Shown here: positions 33,332 to 54,654 of the stretch, piece after piece
Layout: the number at the start of each line of letters is the position of its first letter
Position numbering within the stretch: the first letter of the stretch is position 1
Source of the DNA: Hormiphora californensis
Lineage: Eukaryota > Ctenophora > Tentaculata > Cydippida > Pleurobrachiidae
NCBI GenBank assembly: GCA_020137815.1
Contig: CM035359.1
Span: 5,499,356-5,563,355 of the forward strand
Direction: 5' to 3'
DNA length: 64,000 nt
The notes under the pieces: model-generated
The model's database searches: none
Told to the model about the DNA's origin: nothing
The model's input: only the letters and a program-made list of their open reading frames with translations
Made by a program: the position numbers and the translations under genes

Positions 33332-33493
33332 AATCACGAAAAATATCTCACAATAAAATGCATCCCAGCTGCTATTTATCGTACGAAATCTCACAAGATA
33401 CGCAGCTCTCCATCCCCGTCTACCCAGTGCTATAATCTAACCATTTCTGGTCTGTGCAAACATCTCAAAAAACTCTTCAGTTCATTTCACTCT

Positions 33494-43565
<10,072 letters not shown>

Positions 43566-44177
43566 GAGTGCTCAAGCTAAAAGGGGAGGTTAATTAATTA
43601 ATTATCATTCAATTAACAATTAAAATCAGTTCATAATTGCATCACGCCCCTCCCTCATCCACACATGTACTGATGTGATGTGGCAGGGGTGGGCGCGCAG
43701 TTACATCTCTCACCGCGAAGATCACTCCACTTTGCGTTGTGGCGAAACTCCGCGCGCTACGTAAAGTCATCTACCGCACACACTACATCTGTTGCAGTGT
43801 GTGACGTAACTGCCTTTACTTCGTTTGAAGAGGAATCGCGTGATGGCGAGTGGTTTAGTGTTTGAGTAACCAAAGCACCAAGTTGGGTTAGTGCTTGAGT
43901 AACCCAAGCACCAAGTTGGGCTATGGGGGATTGAAGGCTGGATGGGGGTATACTAAACAAGAATTTAGATTAACTAGGGTCCCAACTAGGCCCGTAGGAA
44001 GGAAAATGAAGGGACAGGTTGGGGATGATAAAAAAGGGGGCAAATAAAAACTTAAAAAGAATATTAAAACACGTTCAAACATCATTACCATCTATCAATA
44101 TCAAAGACGGCTGTTTCTCTTTTACAACCCTCAAAACATCACTAAAACCGTACTGCATCAAATCACATTTCTGTCTT

Positions 44178-44906
44178 TTAGCCTCCCCACCAGACGCCAC
44201 TGGCTGATACTCTACAACATATATTGAATGAACAACGAAGAGGGAGTCCCCCGAAACAAATATTTGCACCCATGTAGACCGTCTTTAGAGCTGATAACCG
44301 CTCGACAACGCTGAGCAGTAGATTAAAATCCGCAATTTGATTGCCGTACAATCCTAGAAAAGTTAGTGAAGTAGGCAAAACATTGGGAGAGAATGTTGAT
44401 ATGTGGTTACTACTGAGTGTGAGCGTTTGGAGTTTATCTAAACTCGCCAAACATCCTTCCTCAACTTTTGAAATCTGGTTATGTCGGAATTCCAAGGTTT
44501 CCAAATGTTTGCACCCTTCCAGATTCTCAATGACTGAAATCTTATTGTTGCACAGGTAGAGATGCCTGAGATTTACTAACTTTCCCACACATACTGGTAC
44601 AGAGGTTAGAGCGTTCGCAGATAAACACAACCAAGTCAGGCAGTCAGGAGATATGGTAGCGAGAAGGGTGTCAGCGTTTCTGATATAGTTTCTACGAAGG
44701 GATAGTTTAGTGCAGGAGGCAGCTTGTTCGAGGGGTGATATTGAGTGAATCACCCCCACGATCACCTATGTAACAGTGGGATTTATCGAGAACAACTTCA
44801 CCTATCTTGAGGTTCAACTAAATCCAATGGTAATGGTTCATCAACTTCTGGTTCGGGCTTCATCAAGTATAAAGTTTGGAGATGGTCTCACAGCAGTTGC
44901 TGCCAT
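44178..44906 (-). CDS. Leucine-rich repeat protein, possibly frameshifted near its C terminus
   Basis: A 5-codon first exon (44892-44906, MAATA, donor gtgaga) can join in phase 0 to 44178-44765. The product has about six leucine-rich repeats of the 22-23-residue type (NLRHLYLCNNKISVIENL, KLQTLTLSSNHISTF, SLTFLGLYGNQIADF) and no signal peptide. After KTVYMG the frame becomes cysteine-rich and ends. In the next frame a more protein-like stretch (VQIFVSGDSLFVV...SLILIDGNDV) runs to 44075. A one-base G surplus at ~44268, or an unrecognised intron, would explain this. It lies between ARCN1 and the Nudix genes on the same strand. The family is not identified beyond LRR. Confidence 0.55.
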
Positions 44907-45102
44907 GCTCGGAAATCGCTAAAAAACAGGAGGTGTTATAAGTGTGGTTAGAATAGGATCAATACAAATTATTCACGGAGAATTATAAAAATAAATAAAC
45001 TAACACATTTAAAAGATACACGATGTTTCGATCCCTTTTTTTTGAAAAAAAATCCCATATGAACAGTGTTCATTGAACACTCTGTACAAAAGAAAAATAC
45101 CC

Positions 45103-45537
45103 CTACAATTTAGCAATTATATCTCTAAAAACAGAGTAAACAGTCTTATAAGTTTCAATCTTGGCATGCTCAATAGCTCTGTCAAAGTCCATCCATTCAA
45201 CAGCCAAGTGTTCGTGTGAAAGTACAATATTTTGGTCACCCTTCAATTCGCCAAGAAAAAATGTCGATTTCTTAAACTTGCCCTCATTGCCATGGGGGTA
45301 GGAAATGGTGTGTTCATAGGCAGAATGGTGAATAATTTGATGTTTTTCAATTCCTGTTTCTTCAAAAACCTCTCGGTATGCGGTTTCAATATCACTCTCA
45401 CCCTCTTCCTGACCGCCCTTCGGCGGTGCCCACTTCCCGGATTTTATATTCTGTAGGAGTAGAATTTCCGGAGATGAGGAAATACAGGATGATCTACGAA
45501 AAAGAATAAATCCACAGGCTCGGTATCGAGTAGACAT
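45103..45537 (-). CDS. NUDT2: NUDT2-like Ap4A hydrolase, copy 1
   Basis: A single-exon protein of 144 aa (human NUDT2 147 aa). RACGFILFRR at the start and WAPPKGGQEEGESDIETAYR match the family. The Nudix box GX5EX7REUXEEXGU is perfect (G-GQEEG-E-SDIETAY-REVFEETGI). SHEHLAVEWM corresponds to the conserved SHEHQAYRWL of Ap4A hydrolases. It should cleave diadenosine tetraphosphate to ATP and AMP in the cytosol. The next paralogue lies ~380 bp upstream on the same strand. Confidence 0.88.
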   Translation of the reverse strand: MSTRYRACGFILFRRSSCISSSPEILLLQNIKSGKWAPPKGGQEEGESDIETAYREVFEETGIEKHQIIHHSAYEHTISYPHGNEGKFKKSTFFLGELKGDQNIVLSHEHLAVEWMDFDRAIEHAKIETYKTVYSVFRDIIAKL

Positions 45538-45913
45538 CTAACAGTATATTACAACGCCATGCAGCTAGGGATAGGTGATTAGGTAAATTAGGGGGAGATT
45601 GGGTCGGTACATTACAACATTGCTATTATAAATAATTTATTTTATCTTGGAGAATACATGTTCAAAACATTGGGTCAAAATAGTGTAATATTATAATTAG
45701 CTACCTATAATTTAAGTGAGCAGAACGGTGTTGCAACCTCGTCATAGCGACTGTCTTAGTTTGGGATTAATTTGTGTTGTATGTTTTATCTGTCGGTTGT
45801 AGTCGGTGCAATTGATAAAAAAGCAAATTTATCTGCAACGTTATAAAAATCAACAAATATCCTCAACAATTCGATTGACAACTTTTGAATAAACTGTCAA
45901 AGAATGAAGGATT

Positions 45914-46330
45914 TCACATTTTAGTGATGAACTCTCTAGCGTTTGCATACAATTCCCTGAGTTCATCATATATGGCTTGAGAAATAGCTTTATCAAAACT
46001 CAACCATTCGAAGTCCCGATGCTCATTTGACAAAGTTATCCTCACATTGTTTTCAACCTCACCAAGATAAAAAGTTACCCGTTTTGTACTTCCCTTATGA
46101 GGGTAAGAAATGTTGTACTCGAAAGTAGAATGATGTCGAATCTCATGCTCCTTGATACCAGATTCTTCCCAGGTTTCTCGATAAGCCGTCTCAAGATCTG
46201 ATTCACCCGGATCTTGGCACCCCTTAGGAGGAGCCCACTCACGCGATCGACTAAAACACAGGAGTAGCATTTCAGGAGCAGGGGAACGACGGAAAATTAA
46301 AAATCCACATGCTCGGAAACGATTTGACAT
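45914..46330 (-). CDS. NUDT2: NUDT2-like Ap4A hydrolase, copy 2
   Basis: A single-exon protein of 138 aa starting at MSNRFRACGF; an in-frame ATG 26 codons earlier gives an extension unlike the family and is not preferred. The Nudix box is G-CQDPG-E-SDLETAY-RETWEESGI, with Thr instead of a hydrophobic residue after RE but all metal-binding glutamates kept. SNEHRDFEWL replaces SHEH. It is clearly a tandem duplicate of the downstream gene, diverged to perhaps half identity, so the duplication is not recent. Confidence 0.85.
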   Translation of the reverse strand: MSNRFRACGFLIFRRSPAPEMLLLCFSRSREWAPPKGCQDPGESDLETAYRETWEESGIKEHEIRHHSTFEYNISYPHKGSTKRVTFYLGEVENNVRITLSNEHRDFEWLSFDKAISQAIYDELRELYANAREFITKM

Positions 46331-47312
46331 TTCTAAAGGTTTAGCATTTGAAATGGAAGCAATTACACATTCATTAACGGCATTACATATATATGTATAT
46401 GGGTACATGGTAGAGCAGAAGTTAGGGGTTTACACTTAGTCTAAAATAACCCCAATAAATCAGGATCCATTTTGATTTTCAGTTCGCGAGATTAGATTGC
46501 GACACTAGAACTTTGCAACAGGAAAAAAAATCCTGTGTCCAAAGTTCTAATTTTTTTGAACATACCGAGGAAATTGTCTGAGCTACATTACATAGCGGAA
46601 TTTTTCGATTTTCTAGCCATTAACACTGCTTTTCTGTTTGGAAAACTATGAAGATGGCGGAATTTGGCTACGAAAAGTTTCAGGAATGTGCAAAATGCCA
46701 TTCCTAAGGTATTAGAGGTGGATTCATCGATAACTAAGCTATAGTCTTATCAGAAAAAAATTCCACAAAATGCCGTGAAATTGCAATTTTATTTTCATTG
46801 GGTTGAACTATTTTCGGTGCGATACATTTATAAAACACGATATATATATAACACCGTCACACCCAAGGATCCCACACAGCAGTTGCTGCAGCTAAGGGAC
46901 CCGGCCCCTATGGAGGAATGTGATACACCTTTGTTGTTAAACATGTGATGGAATCGCTACTTTCTGTAGAATGCAGAACATCTTGAAAATGGTCATTTTA
47001 GGGTAGGCGTTATTGTAACCCCTGTATGCAATAAAAGGGGTGACTTCGTAATCAATTATTACACTGTCTTTGCGTGACCTGTGATTTTGGATCATATATC
47101 TCATCAAACAGTAGGTCAATATGGTTCTGACAAAAACAGTGTTGTAGACAATAGATAGATAACGGTGTAGATAAGCTTTACGTTTATTTGGCTAAAAATA
47201 TACGGTAAAAACACTAAACACGATCTAAAAAGGTGTTAGACTCGGAACGAAAGACACGCAAAACAAGAAGGACAAAGACTAGACAGATCTTCCCTCTCTA
47301 GAACGGAAGCGC

Positions 47313-47528
47313 CTAATGATATCCTTTAACAAGGCTACAACAGCCAACAGGACGGTACGACTTGTCAAAGAGGTGGGTCTTCAGCTTCGACTTGAAGAAA
47401 GACTCTTCTGTGCAGCTTCGAATCGATGAAATCCGATCGGAGTTCACGTTTAGAAAAAAATGCAAAGTTACTCGGGCGCCGTTATGATCTGGGTGTTTGG
47501 TGGCCTGTTCACAGGTGCACGCTTCCAA
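47313..47528 (-). pseudogene. Probable LINE reverse-transcriptase tail remnant
   Basis: The minus-strand frame ends SFFKSKLKTHLFDKSY..., a pattern (S-K-L-K-T-H-L-F) common at the very C terminus of LINE-type open frames. The rest of the element is missing. This is weak evidence based on one motif. Confidence 0.4.
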
Positions 47529-47607
47529 AAAAGTTGATTCACTAAAATGGCTCTAATCGCCAAACCACTCAACGATTTTAGCTAATTCGAGGTTTATCTG
47601 GTAGGAA

Positions 47608-47690
47608 ATGTCTAGGCCTAACCTCAACCCAAACCCCAAGCCTAACCCTAACCCCACTTTGGCCCTAACCCTAAAAACCGTTTGTCAGCA
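47608..47690. repeat. Degenerate telomere-like (CCCTAA) patch
   Basis: cctaacctcaacccaaacc, cctaaccctaacccc and ccctaaccctaaa occur together. This is a short interstitial telomere-like repeat, the motif of most animals, and too short and degenerate to be a chromosome end. Confidence 0.5.
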
Positions 47691-47918
47691 CTCGTCAAAC
47701 ACCCAGATTTCAACGCTGGCCAAGTTTCTCGGATCACATTACATCCCTCACAAGATTAAAGAGTTGCATAAATTTTTCTGTCGGTCATTTTGGAACCCGA
47801 GTTTGTGTCAAGGGTGAACATTTCAACAACAAAAAAGGGGAAAAGGGAAAAACAACAAGAATTTACTTAAACTTTGTAAAAATCTTTTATTTTTGATATT
47901 TGATTTCTACTGTATAAT

Positions 47919-47989
47919 TTGGCATACGTTGCAGGCCCCTTATAATCGTTGCGGGGGTGCGCGCATGAGGGGGCTGCAGCGCATTCCAA
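47919..47989. mobile_element. 71-bp deletion derivative of the TTGGCATACG MITE
   Basis: It keeps the left end ttggcatacgttgcagg and the right end gctgcagcgcattccaa of the family but lacks the middle. It is flanked by a perfect 9-bp duplication ctgtataat (47910-47918 and 47990-47998), so this tiny form itself transposed or was deleted after insertion. A full-length relative starts 54 bp further right. Confidence 0.9.
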
Positions 47990-48043
47990 CTGTATAATTT
48001 ATTATATATTTTATTTTAAGGCCGATATTGGCCCCCCCCCCCC

Positions 48044-48610
48044 TTGGCATACGTTGCAGGCCCCTTATAATATAATATAAGGGGCCTGGAGGGAATACCG
48101 CGCTGGGGGGGAATACATAATCAATCATATCTCCGGTTCCAGATAAGGTACAGAAATCGTTTTGGTAGCGTTGGAAAGAGGAAGATAAGAGCTTTCAAAT
48201 GCAACCGGTTTCAAGTCTCTATCTTATCAGGAACAGGAGATATGAACCAAACTCCGCAAAATCGAGTGCGGTAAAATCAAAATTTGAATGAAATTTTAAA
48301 AAAGGTGTCCCTGCAGGAACCTGTGACGTCACTTTTTGAAAACAACCCATCTTTCAACGGTTATTGCTCAGCCTCCTTAAGTCCAATTAACTTCTCTCAA
48401 AAACAGCAAGGTAGATAATCGTCAGATTTAACAACTGGTGAAAGAATCAAGTCAAACGGACTACAGGAGCCAAAGTTATAAGCACCGCCGTTTTTTCGAC
48501 CGCAAAGTTATCTTCGACCCAGCCGGGCTCAGGCCAAACGCGCGCGCGGCATTCCCTCCAGTCCCCTCGTTGCGGGGGTGCGCGCATGAGGGGGCTGCAG
48601 CGCATTCCAA
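48044..48610. mobile_element. Full-length TTGGCATACG MITE, second copy
   Basis: It has the same ends and interior as the element at 30701-31210, with ~50 extra bp before the right end. It sits inside a C run, and at least nine C flank each side, which fits the 9-bp duplication rule of the family. It is non-coding. Confidence 0.85.
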
Positions 48611-50127
48611 CCCCCCCCCCCCCCCCCCGCTTTGAAAATTCCTTGAAAAGCGCTGCCTTATCCTTTTTTGATATTTTTGAGGATTGAGCTGTATGTAATG
48701 CAGCGTACTTTTGTCGCGTGTTACTTCTATGAAACGCGCGCGGCAGTCTACTCTATCGTTTTCATAAATAAAACGCCGCGCAAACGGCCGTCCGCGACTT
48801 GAAATTTCGAATTTGGCGCATTGCGACAGTTTCAAAAAATCCGACTTTACAAAGGGGAAATCCTGAATTTCCAGGAATCTCAGGTCAAGTCGTTTGAAAC
48901 GCACTTTAACTGTGCATGTGCACGGAACTTTGGGGGAATCTGGGCCTGGGTGCTTTCTGTTGCTAGAGCGGTATACGTGAAATGAATAAGAAGAGGATAA
49001 GAAGAATTATCAAGACCATGAATTAATTTATTATATGTTTCATTTTTTCTTTAGCTTTTCTCGATCACGTTTTTTAAAACGGTATACCGTTATTATTACC
49101 GGAGGGGTGATTTCATTACCAAAATGTGGGTGGGGCTGGGGGCGGAGCCCCTACAACGGGGAGTGGGGACAAGGTGCGGAGCCCCGGCGGGGGTGTCCAG
49201 GACAGAGCCTCCGCTAGCACGGCCCAGGGGCTCCGCTGCAGAAAATGCATTTCACTGTAGACCGAACTGGGTGGGTCCTGGACCCACTGGACACAGCCTT
49301 GCTTCGCCTTAGGGGTTAGGGCTTGAGATTAGGAAAACTTAAAATTAGCCAAAACTGTTGAGTGGTTCGGTAGTTAGAGCCATTTTAGTGCATGGTACTT
49401 TTTTGGCAGTACACACCTGTTACAGGTCTTTACAGGCCTTTACACAACCATCGGCTATCGGCGGCTAATCTAATCGACACAGCTGTTCTGAAAAAGGTCT
49501 CACAAAGACCTGAACTTTCGCAAAAGGGGGGGGGGGGGCTTGGGCTAGAAATTATCGGAGGGACTGGATAGATAGGACTGGGTAGTAGCGAACGGCCTCT
49601 CCCACTTCCAATTCCCGCCAAAAGTCACACGCCACCCTTAATGTACATTGTCATAGCTCCTTCATTTCACCTTCAATCAAAAAATATAAAACTGAACTGA
49701 GATTTACAAAAAACTTGAGGATCATTTTCTGATATGATTCGATTTTCTGATTTGAAGCAAAGGAGTGACAGTAACCTAAATTTCGGATGGCGTGTGACTT
49801 TTGCATGTGCATGCTCTAAGCGCTCCTACTATCTCCGACCACCGGCAACAAATACTATATCTGTGTTAAGGATTGAAATGTGACCTTAGGGAGCTGGAGA
49901 GGGGTTTTGATATTATGAATGATTTTGGTGCGGTCATGATGGCTGTGGGGGACAGAGATGGGTGGAATTTGTTAGTGAGTTACTAATCAGCTTGTTGGGA
50001 GCTTTTGGTTAGCAACTTTAACATCTGTGTCAAGGACCAAACTGCACCAAATTCCATTCCAATCCTTTGGTTTTTCTTTGTACTTTTGCCTTCTAGACTT
50101 CATGTTGTCATATAATGGTATTAATAT

Positions 50128-50746
50128 CTACTTACTTGCTTCAAGCCGCATGTAAACCATCACCTCCGCTACATTTAAGATTATCCAGTTGTACCCCTTA
50201 TCATGGGACTGCTCAATTACATTATCATAGAGGAAGACTGCCAGAGTTTTCTCTGCGGTAACTGGACAGGGTACCGTGTAGGTCTGATCTTCAAGAGATG
50301 TTCCATTAGGGTTGACAGAGTTGATAGTGCTGCAGGTGGTGTTAATTGTAGCACCAATTAGAGATACTTTAGTACCCAGCAGACGATCTTTTATCTGGAC
50401 AAGTTCACGCAGTCTGAAACAGCAGTCAACAAATAATTAAATTACATGACATTCCATAATACATTATATTCAAATCTAACAAATGATTTTACCTGTTAAT
50501 GATGACTACATTTCCAACTGAAGCCGGTTCCTTCAATATTAGTTTTAGCCACTGATCTGTCCCGGTGTCGGCGGAAAGGTAAAAGCTTGTTATTTTACCA
50601 TCTACAGCTTTTTCAGGTCCAAATTCTTCTTCATTATTGTTGTAGACTGTCCTACCAGTAGCGCTAACAACTTCAACTTGTTCAACAACTGTTGTTCCAG
50701 TGAGTTTAGTTCCGAGAATAAACAGTAGGCAAAGTCGACTAGTCAT
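50128..50746 (-). CDS. Secreted F5/8C (discoidin/fucolectin-like) protein, copy A, intact
   Basis: Exon 1 (50493-50746) and exon 2 (50128-50413) join in phase 2 to give 179 aa. MTSRLCLLFILGT is a signal peptide. The mature chain has the beta-sandwich signature of F5/8 type C / fucolectin domains: GPEKAVDGK, the tryptophan of TDQWLKL, ASVGNVVIINR, and two later cysteines (TTCSTI and VPCPV). It ends LEASK at a stop that overlaps a consensus donor (A|gtaagtag), so an extra 3' exon cannot be excluded. Such domains bind sugars or lipids, and secreted copies often act in recognition, but binding here is inferred. It is one of five related units in tandem. Confidence 0.72.
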
Positions 50747-51179
50747 CACACCGTCTAGATTAAAAATGTGGGATCTCAACACCACATCATACAGTCCGAT
50801 ACTGATAGATACCTTTGTTATTGGTTGAGAAATGGCAAAGTTATCGGCTAAAACGTCTCGAAATTGTGCCAAAAAAGTGCATTGTTTTTCGACGTTACAA
50901 ATCCCTCTACAGTAATCTAAAGTGCATCAATTAGGCCGGGTCTTCTTTCAATTCTAGATCTTTTTAGCTTTCTGGAATCATTCCAAACCTCTATTAGCAA
51001 CATTAGCAATGTTCTGTAAAGCAAAGGCAAAGGGAGACTGGAGAGTACAATAAATGGGTTCACAAAAGGTTGGGCGTGTAATGTGTATTCTTGCTCTCAT
51101 TTTGAAACCATTTACTATGCCAGATAGTGTTTCCCTTGCCTAACTGTTTAGAATGCTAGAGACATCGATATCTAAGGTG

Positions 51180-51770
51180 GAGCAGTTAGGGTCTTCTGGC
51201 AATACTAGGGTCTGTACTATAGTTGGGGGTGACAACTGCAACAGATCAGACTTGAAGAGGGCGCTCTCTAGAGCGAGGAGGGGGCTCACTATAGCTTACC
51301 CCAACTAATATATTCAATGTCAGACCATTATGAAGCAGAGAGGAGAGAGATAATATTTAGCCTCCTAATAACTCTTACCTAACTCTTACTTTGTAGCCCT
51401 AACTGACAGCTTATAGCAGAGGGAGAGAGAAAGAGCTTGGAGAGAGATAACCACCCTGTAGGTTTTTCTCGTTTATTCATAAGAGTAAATGCGATCTCAA
51501 CTAGGTCAGTGATGCTGTCTAAACTAAAAACATAAGCACAAGTCTGAGACCAGAGAGGGAAAGAAAGCGTGCTAGATCATCTCTATTTAGTGGGAGAGCA
51601 TCATTGTAGACTACACATAGCACCAATTATTGTCAGACAAGGTACAGTTTGCATGTGATAATTTGTGCTATTTGAATCATCAGGTGATGTTGTAAACGAG
51701 AGAGAATAGAAAGGGAAGACATTTTATTACTACAATTTATTACTACAATTACAGAATACAGCTGATTAGG
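51180..51770. repeat. Duplicated 5' flank of the F5/8C genes
   Basis: caatactagggtctgtact, gctcactatagcttacccc and the following ~500 bp to ggtggtcccttatatgagaag recur at ~57720-58960. Both copies lie upstream of an intact gene (copies A and E), so gene and promoter region were duplicated together. The copy here lacks the Tc1-like MITE present in the other. Confidence 0.75.
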
Positions 51771-52318
51771 TGGTCCCTTATATGAGAAGAGGCCTTCAAG
51801 CTAAATATTGTTTTCGAGTTGCGGTTAGAATCAGAACGATGGGCAACAACCAACTGACTCTAAAAGTCAAGAAGAAGAAGAAGGGGTTGCCCAGAACCGC
51901 CAAATTGAAGAGGGAGTTGACTGTAGAGGGGGAAGTGAGGGGTTGTGAACGTTGAATTGCATCGAGGCTGTCTGGCGCCGCGACCCCATCTGAGCGCACC
52001 GGGGTCCGGGGTATGGCACCGCCAAATAGCATCCAGGTGAAGAGGGATTAACACGTTTCTGTGTCTTGTAACAAATGTATAAATTCATTTTAATGATTTG
52101 ATTTTGATTGGTGCGGTCATGATGGCTGTAGGCCGGGGGACAGAGATGGGTGGAATTTGTTAGTGAGTTACTAATCAGCTTGTTGGGAGCCTTTGGTTAG
52201 CAGTAAATATCATATCTGTGTCAAGGACCAAACTGCACCAAATTTCATTCCAATCCTTTGGTTTGTCTTTGTACTTTTGCCTTCTAGCCTTCATGTTGTC
52301 CTATAATGGTATTAATAT

Positions 52319-52550
52319 CTACTTACTTGCTTCAAGCCGCATGTAAACTATAACCTCGGCTACATTTAAGATTATCCAGTTGTACCCCTTATCATGGGAC
52401 TGCTCCATTACATCATCATAGAGGAAGACAGCCAGAGTTTTCTCGTAAGTTTTCGGTAACTGGACAGGGTTGCCTTTTAGCCTTCTAGCCTTCTAGCCTT
52501 CTAGCCTTCTAGCCTTCTAGCCTTCATGTTGTCATATAATGGTATTAATA
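52319..52550 (-). pseudogene. Exon 2 fragment of the F5/8C family with a ccttctag array
   Basis: 52319-52470 repeats the 3' part of exon 2, including the 7-base insertion of copy B. It then breaks into seven or so copies of ccttctag before copy B starts. This is a local partial duplication of copy B. Confidence 0.7.
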
Positions 52551-52551
52551 T

Positions 52552-53174
52552 CTACTTACTTGCTTCAAGCCTCATGTAAACCATCACCTCCGCTACATTT
52601 AAGATTATCCAGTTGTACCCCTTATCATGGGACTGCTCCATTACATCATCATAGAGGAAGACAGCCAGAGTTTTCTCGTAAGTTTTCGGTAACTGGACAG
52701 GGTACCGTGTAGGTCTGATCTTCAAGAGATGTTCCATTAGGGTTGACAGAGTTGATAGTGCTACAGGTGGTGTTAATTGTAGCACCAATTAGAGATACTT
52801 TAGTACCCAGCAGACGATCTTTTATCTGGACAAGTTCACGCAGTCTGAAACAACAGTCAACAAATCATTAAATTACATGACATTCCATAATACATTATAT
52901 TCAAATCTAACAAATGATTTTACCTGTTAATGATGACTACATTTCCAACTGAAGCCGGTTCCTTCAATATTAGTTTTAGCCACTGATATGGCTGACTGTT
53001 GGCGGAAAGGTAAAAGCTTGTTGTTTTGCCGTCTACAGCTTTTTCAGGTCCATATTCTTCATTATTGTTGTAGACTGTCCTACCAGTAGCGCTAACAACT
53101 TCAACTTGTTCAACAACTGTTGTTCTGGTGAGTTTCGTTCCGAGAATAAACAGTAGGCAAAGTCGACCAGTCAT
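52552..53174 (-). pseudogene. F5/8C copy B, frameshifted
   Basis: Exon 1 (52924-53174) is intact, with signal peptide MTGRLCLLFILGT and 83 codons. Exon 2 (52552-52844) is 293 bases instead of the 286 seen in copies A, C, D and E. Seven extra bases in the region encoding VTAEKTLAV shift the frame, so the normal ending is unreachable. It is a recent pseudogene, or it encodes a protein with a novel tail. Confidence 0.75.
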
Positions 53175-53567
53175 CACACCGTCTAGATTAAAAATGTGGG
53201 ATCTCAACACTACATCATACAGTCCGATACTGATTACATCATACAATAGTACATCAAACAGATACCTTATTATTTTTTAAGGCCAGAGGGGGGGGGGGGG
53301 GTCGACCGATTTTTGACCCCTATTTTGGGGTTACCATCATGTGATAGCTCTTGACATACTGGACCAGATGGATATGACAGAACCGATTTTGCGTATTTAG
53401 AACATTCGGCCTTCGGCCACGTGCACTAAATAGTAATATACCATTTTAAGCAGTCATCTAATCATATATTATATCTGTGTTAGGGATTGAAATGTGACCT
53501 TAGGGAGAGGGGTTTTGATATTATGAATGATTTTGGTGCGGTTATGATAGCTGTGGGGGACAGATAT

Positions 53568-53832
53568 GGGTGGAATTTGTTTGAATGTGGTGGATTGTGG
53601 GTGGAATTTGTTTGAATGTGGTGGATTGTGGGTGGAATTTGTTTGAATGTGGTGGATTGTGGGTGGAATTTGTTTGAATGTGGTGGATTGTGGGTGGAAT
53701 TTGTTTGAATGTGGTGGATTGTGGGTGGAATTTGTTTGAATGTGGTGGATTATGGGTGGAATTTGTTTGAATGTGGTGGATTATGGGTGGAATTTGTTTG
53801 AATGTGGTGGATTGTGGGTGGAATTTGTTTGT
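53568..53832. repeat. 31-bp minisatellite, ~8.5 copies
   Basis: The unit gggtggaatttgtttgaatg (then tggtggattgt) repeats with a 31-bp period. A shorter array of the same unit lies at 54438-54640. The unit derives from the ordinary 3' flank of the F5/8C genes (gggtggaatttgttagtgag). Confidence 0.93.
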
Positions 53833-53845
53833 TAGTTACTAATAT

Positions 53846-54131
53846 TTACTTACTTGGTTCAAGCCGTGTGTAAACCATCACCTCCGCGACATTTAAGACT
53901 ATCCTGTTGTACCCCTCATCAACAGACTGCTCAATTACATCATCATAGAGGAAGACAGCCAGAGTTTTCTCTGCGGTAACTGGACAGGGTACCGTGTAGG
54001 TCTGATCTTCAAGAGATGTTCCATTAGGGTTAACCGAGTTGATAGTGCTACAGGTGGTGTTAATTGTAGCACCAATTAGAGATACTTTAGTACCCAGCAG
54101 ACGATCTCTTACGACCTTTTCAACACCCAGT
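53846..54131 (-). pseudogene. F5/8C copy C, orphan exon 2
   Basis: A complete 286-base exon 2 with an open frame but no exon 1. Just upstream on its strand comes the G-rich ttaaggccagaggggg block that elsewhere precedes copy B. It belongs to a ~856-bp tandem duplication (53277-54132 and 54133-~54990). Confidence 0.75.
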
Positions 54132-54654
54132 CTTTAAGGCCAGAGGGGGGGGGGTCGACCGATTTTTGACCCCTATTTTGGGCCATTTTTGGGGTTACCA
54201 TCATGTGATAGCTCTTGGCATACCGCATACTGGACCAGATGGATATGACAGAACCGATTTTGCGTATTTAGAACACTCGGCCTTCGGCCACGTGCACTAA
54301 ATAGTAATATACCATTTTAAGCAGTCATCTAATCATATATTATATCTGTGTTAGGGATTGAAATGTGACCTTAGGGAGAGGGGTTTTGATATTATGAATG
54401 ATTTTGGTGCGGTTATGATAGCTGTGGGGGACAGATATGGGTGGAATTTGTTTGAATGTGGTGGATTGTGGGTGGAATTTGTTTGAATGTGGTGGATTGT
54501 GGGTGGAATTTGTTTGAATGTGGTGGATTGTGGGTGGAATTTGTTTGAATGTGGTGGATTATGGGTGGAATTTGTTTGAACGTGGTGGATTATGGGTGGA
54601 ATTTGTTTGAATGTGGTGGATTGTGGGTGGAATTTGTTTGTTAGTTACTAATAT

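Larger units (their letters stand above)
46331..50127. other. 3.8-kb repeat-rich interval without a gene
   Basis: A hairpin (ctagaactttgcaacagga / tcctgtgtccaaagttcta) lies at 46506-46551. A LINE 3'-end remnant, a telomere-like patch and two MITEs are listed separately. 48630-48910 shares aaaagcgctgccttatcc and nearby GC-rich words with ~2565-2620, so it is another dispersed repeat. 49035-49640 is GC-rich with g runs and no credible frame. Confidence 0.55.

Noticed and set aside
47608-47690. A telomere or chromosome end
   Set aside because: Only a few degenerate ccctaa units embedded in normal sequence, with genes on both sides.
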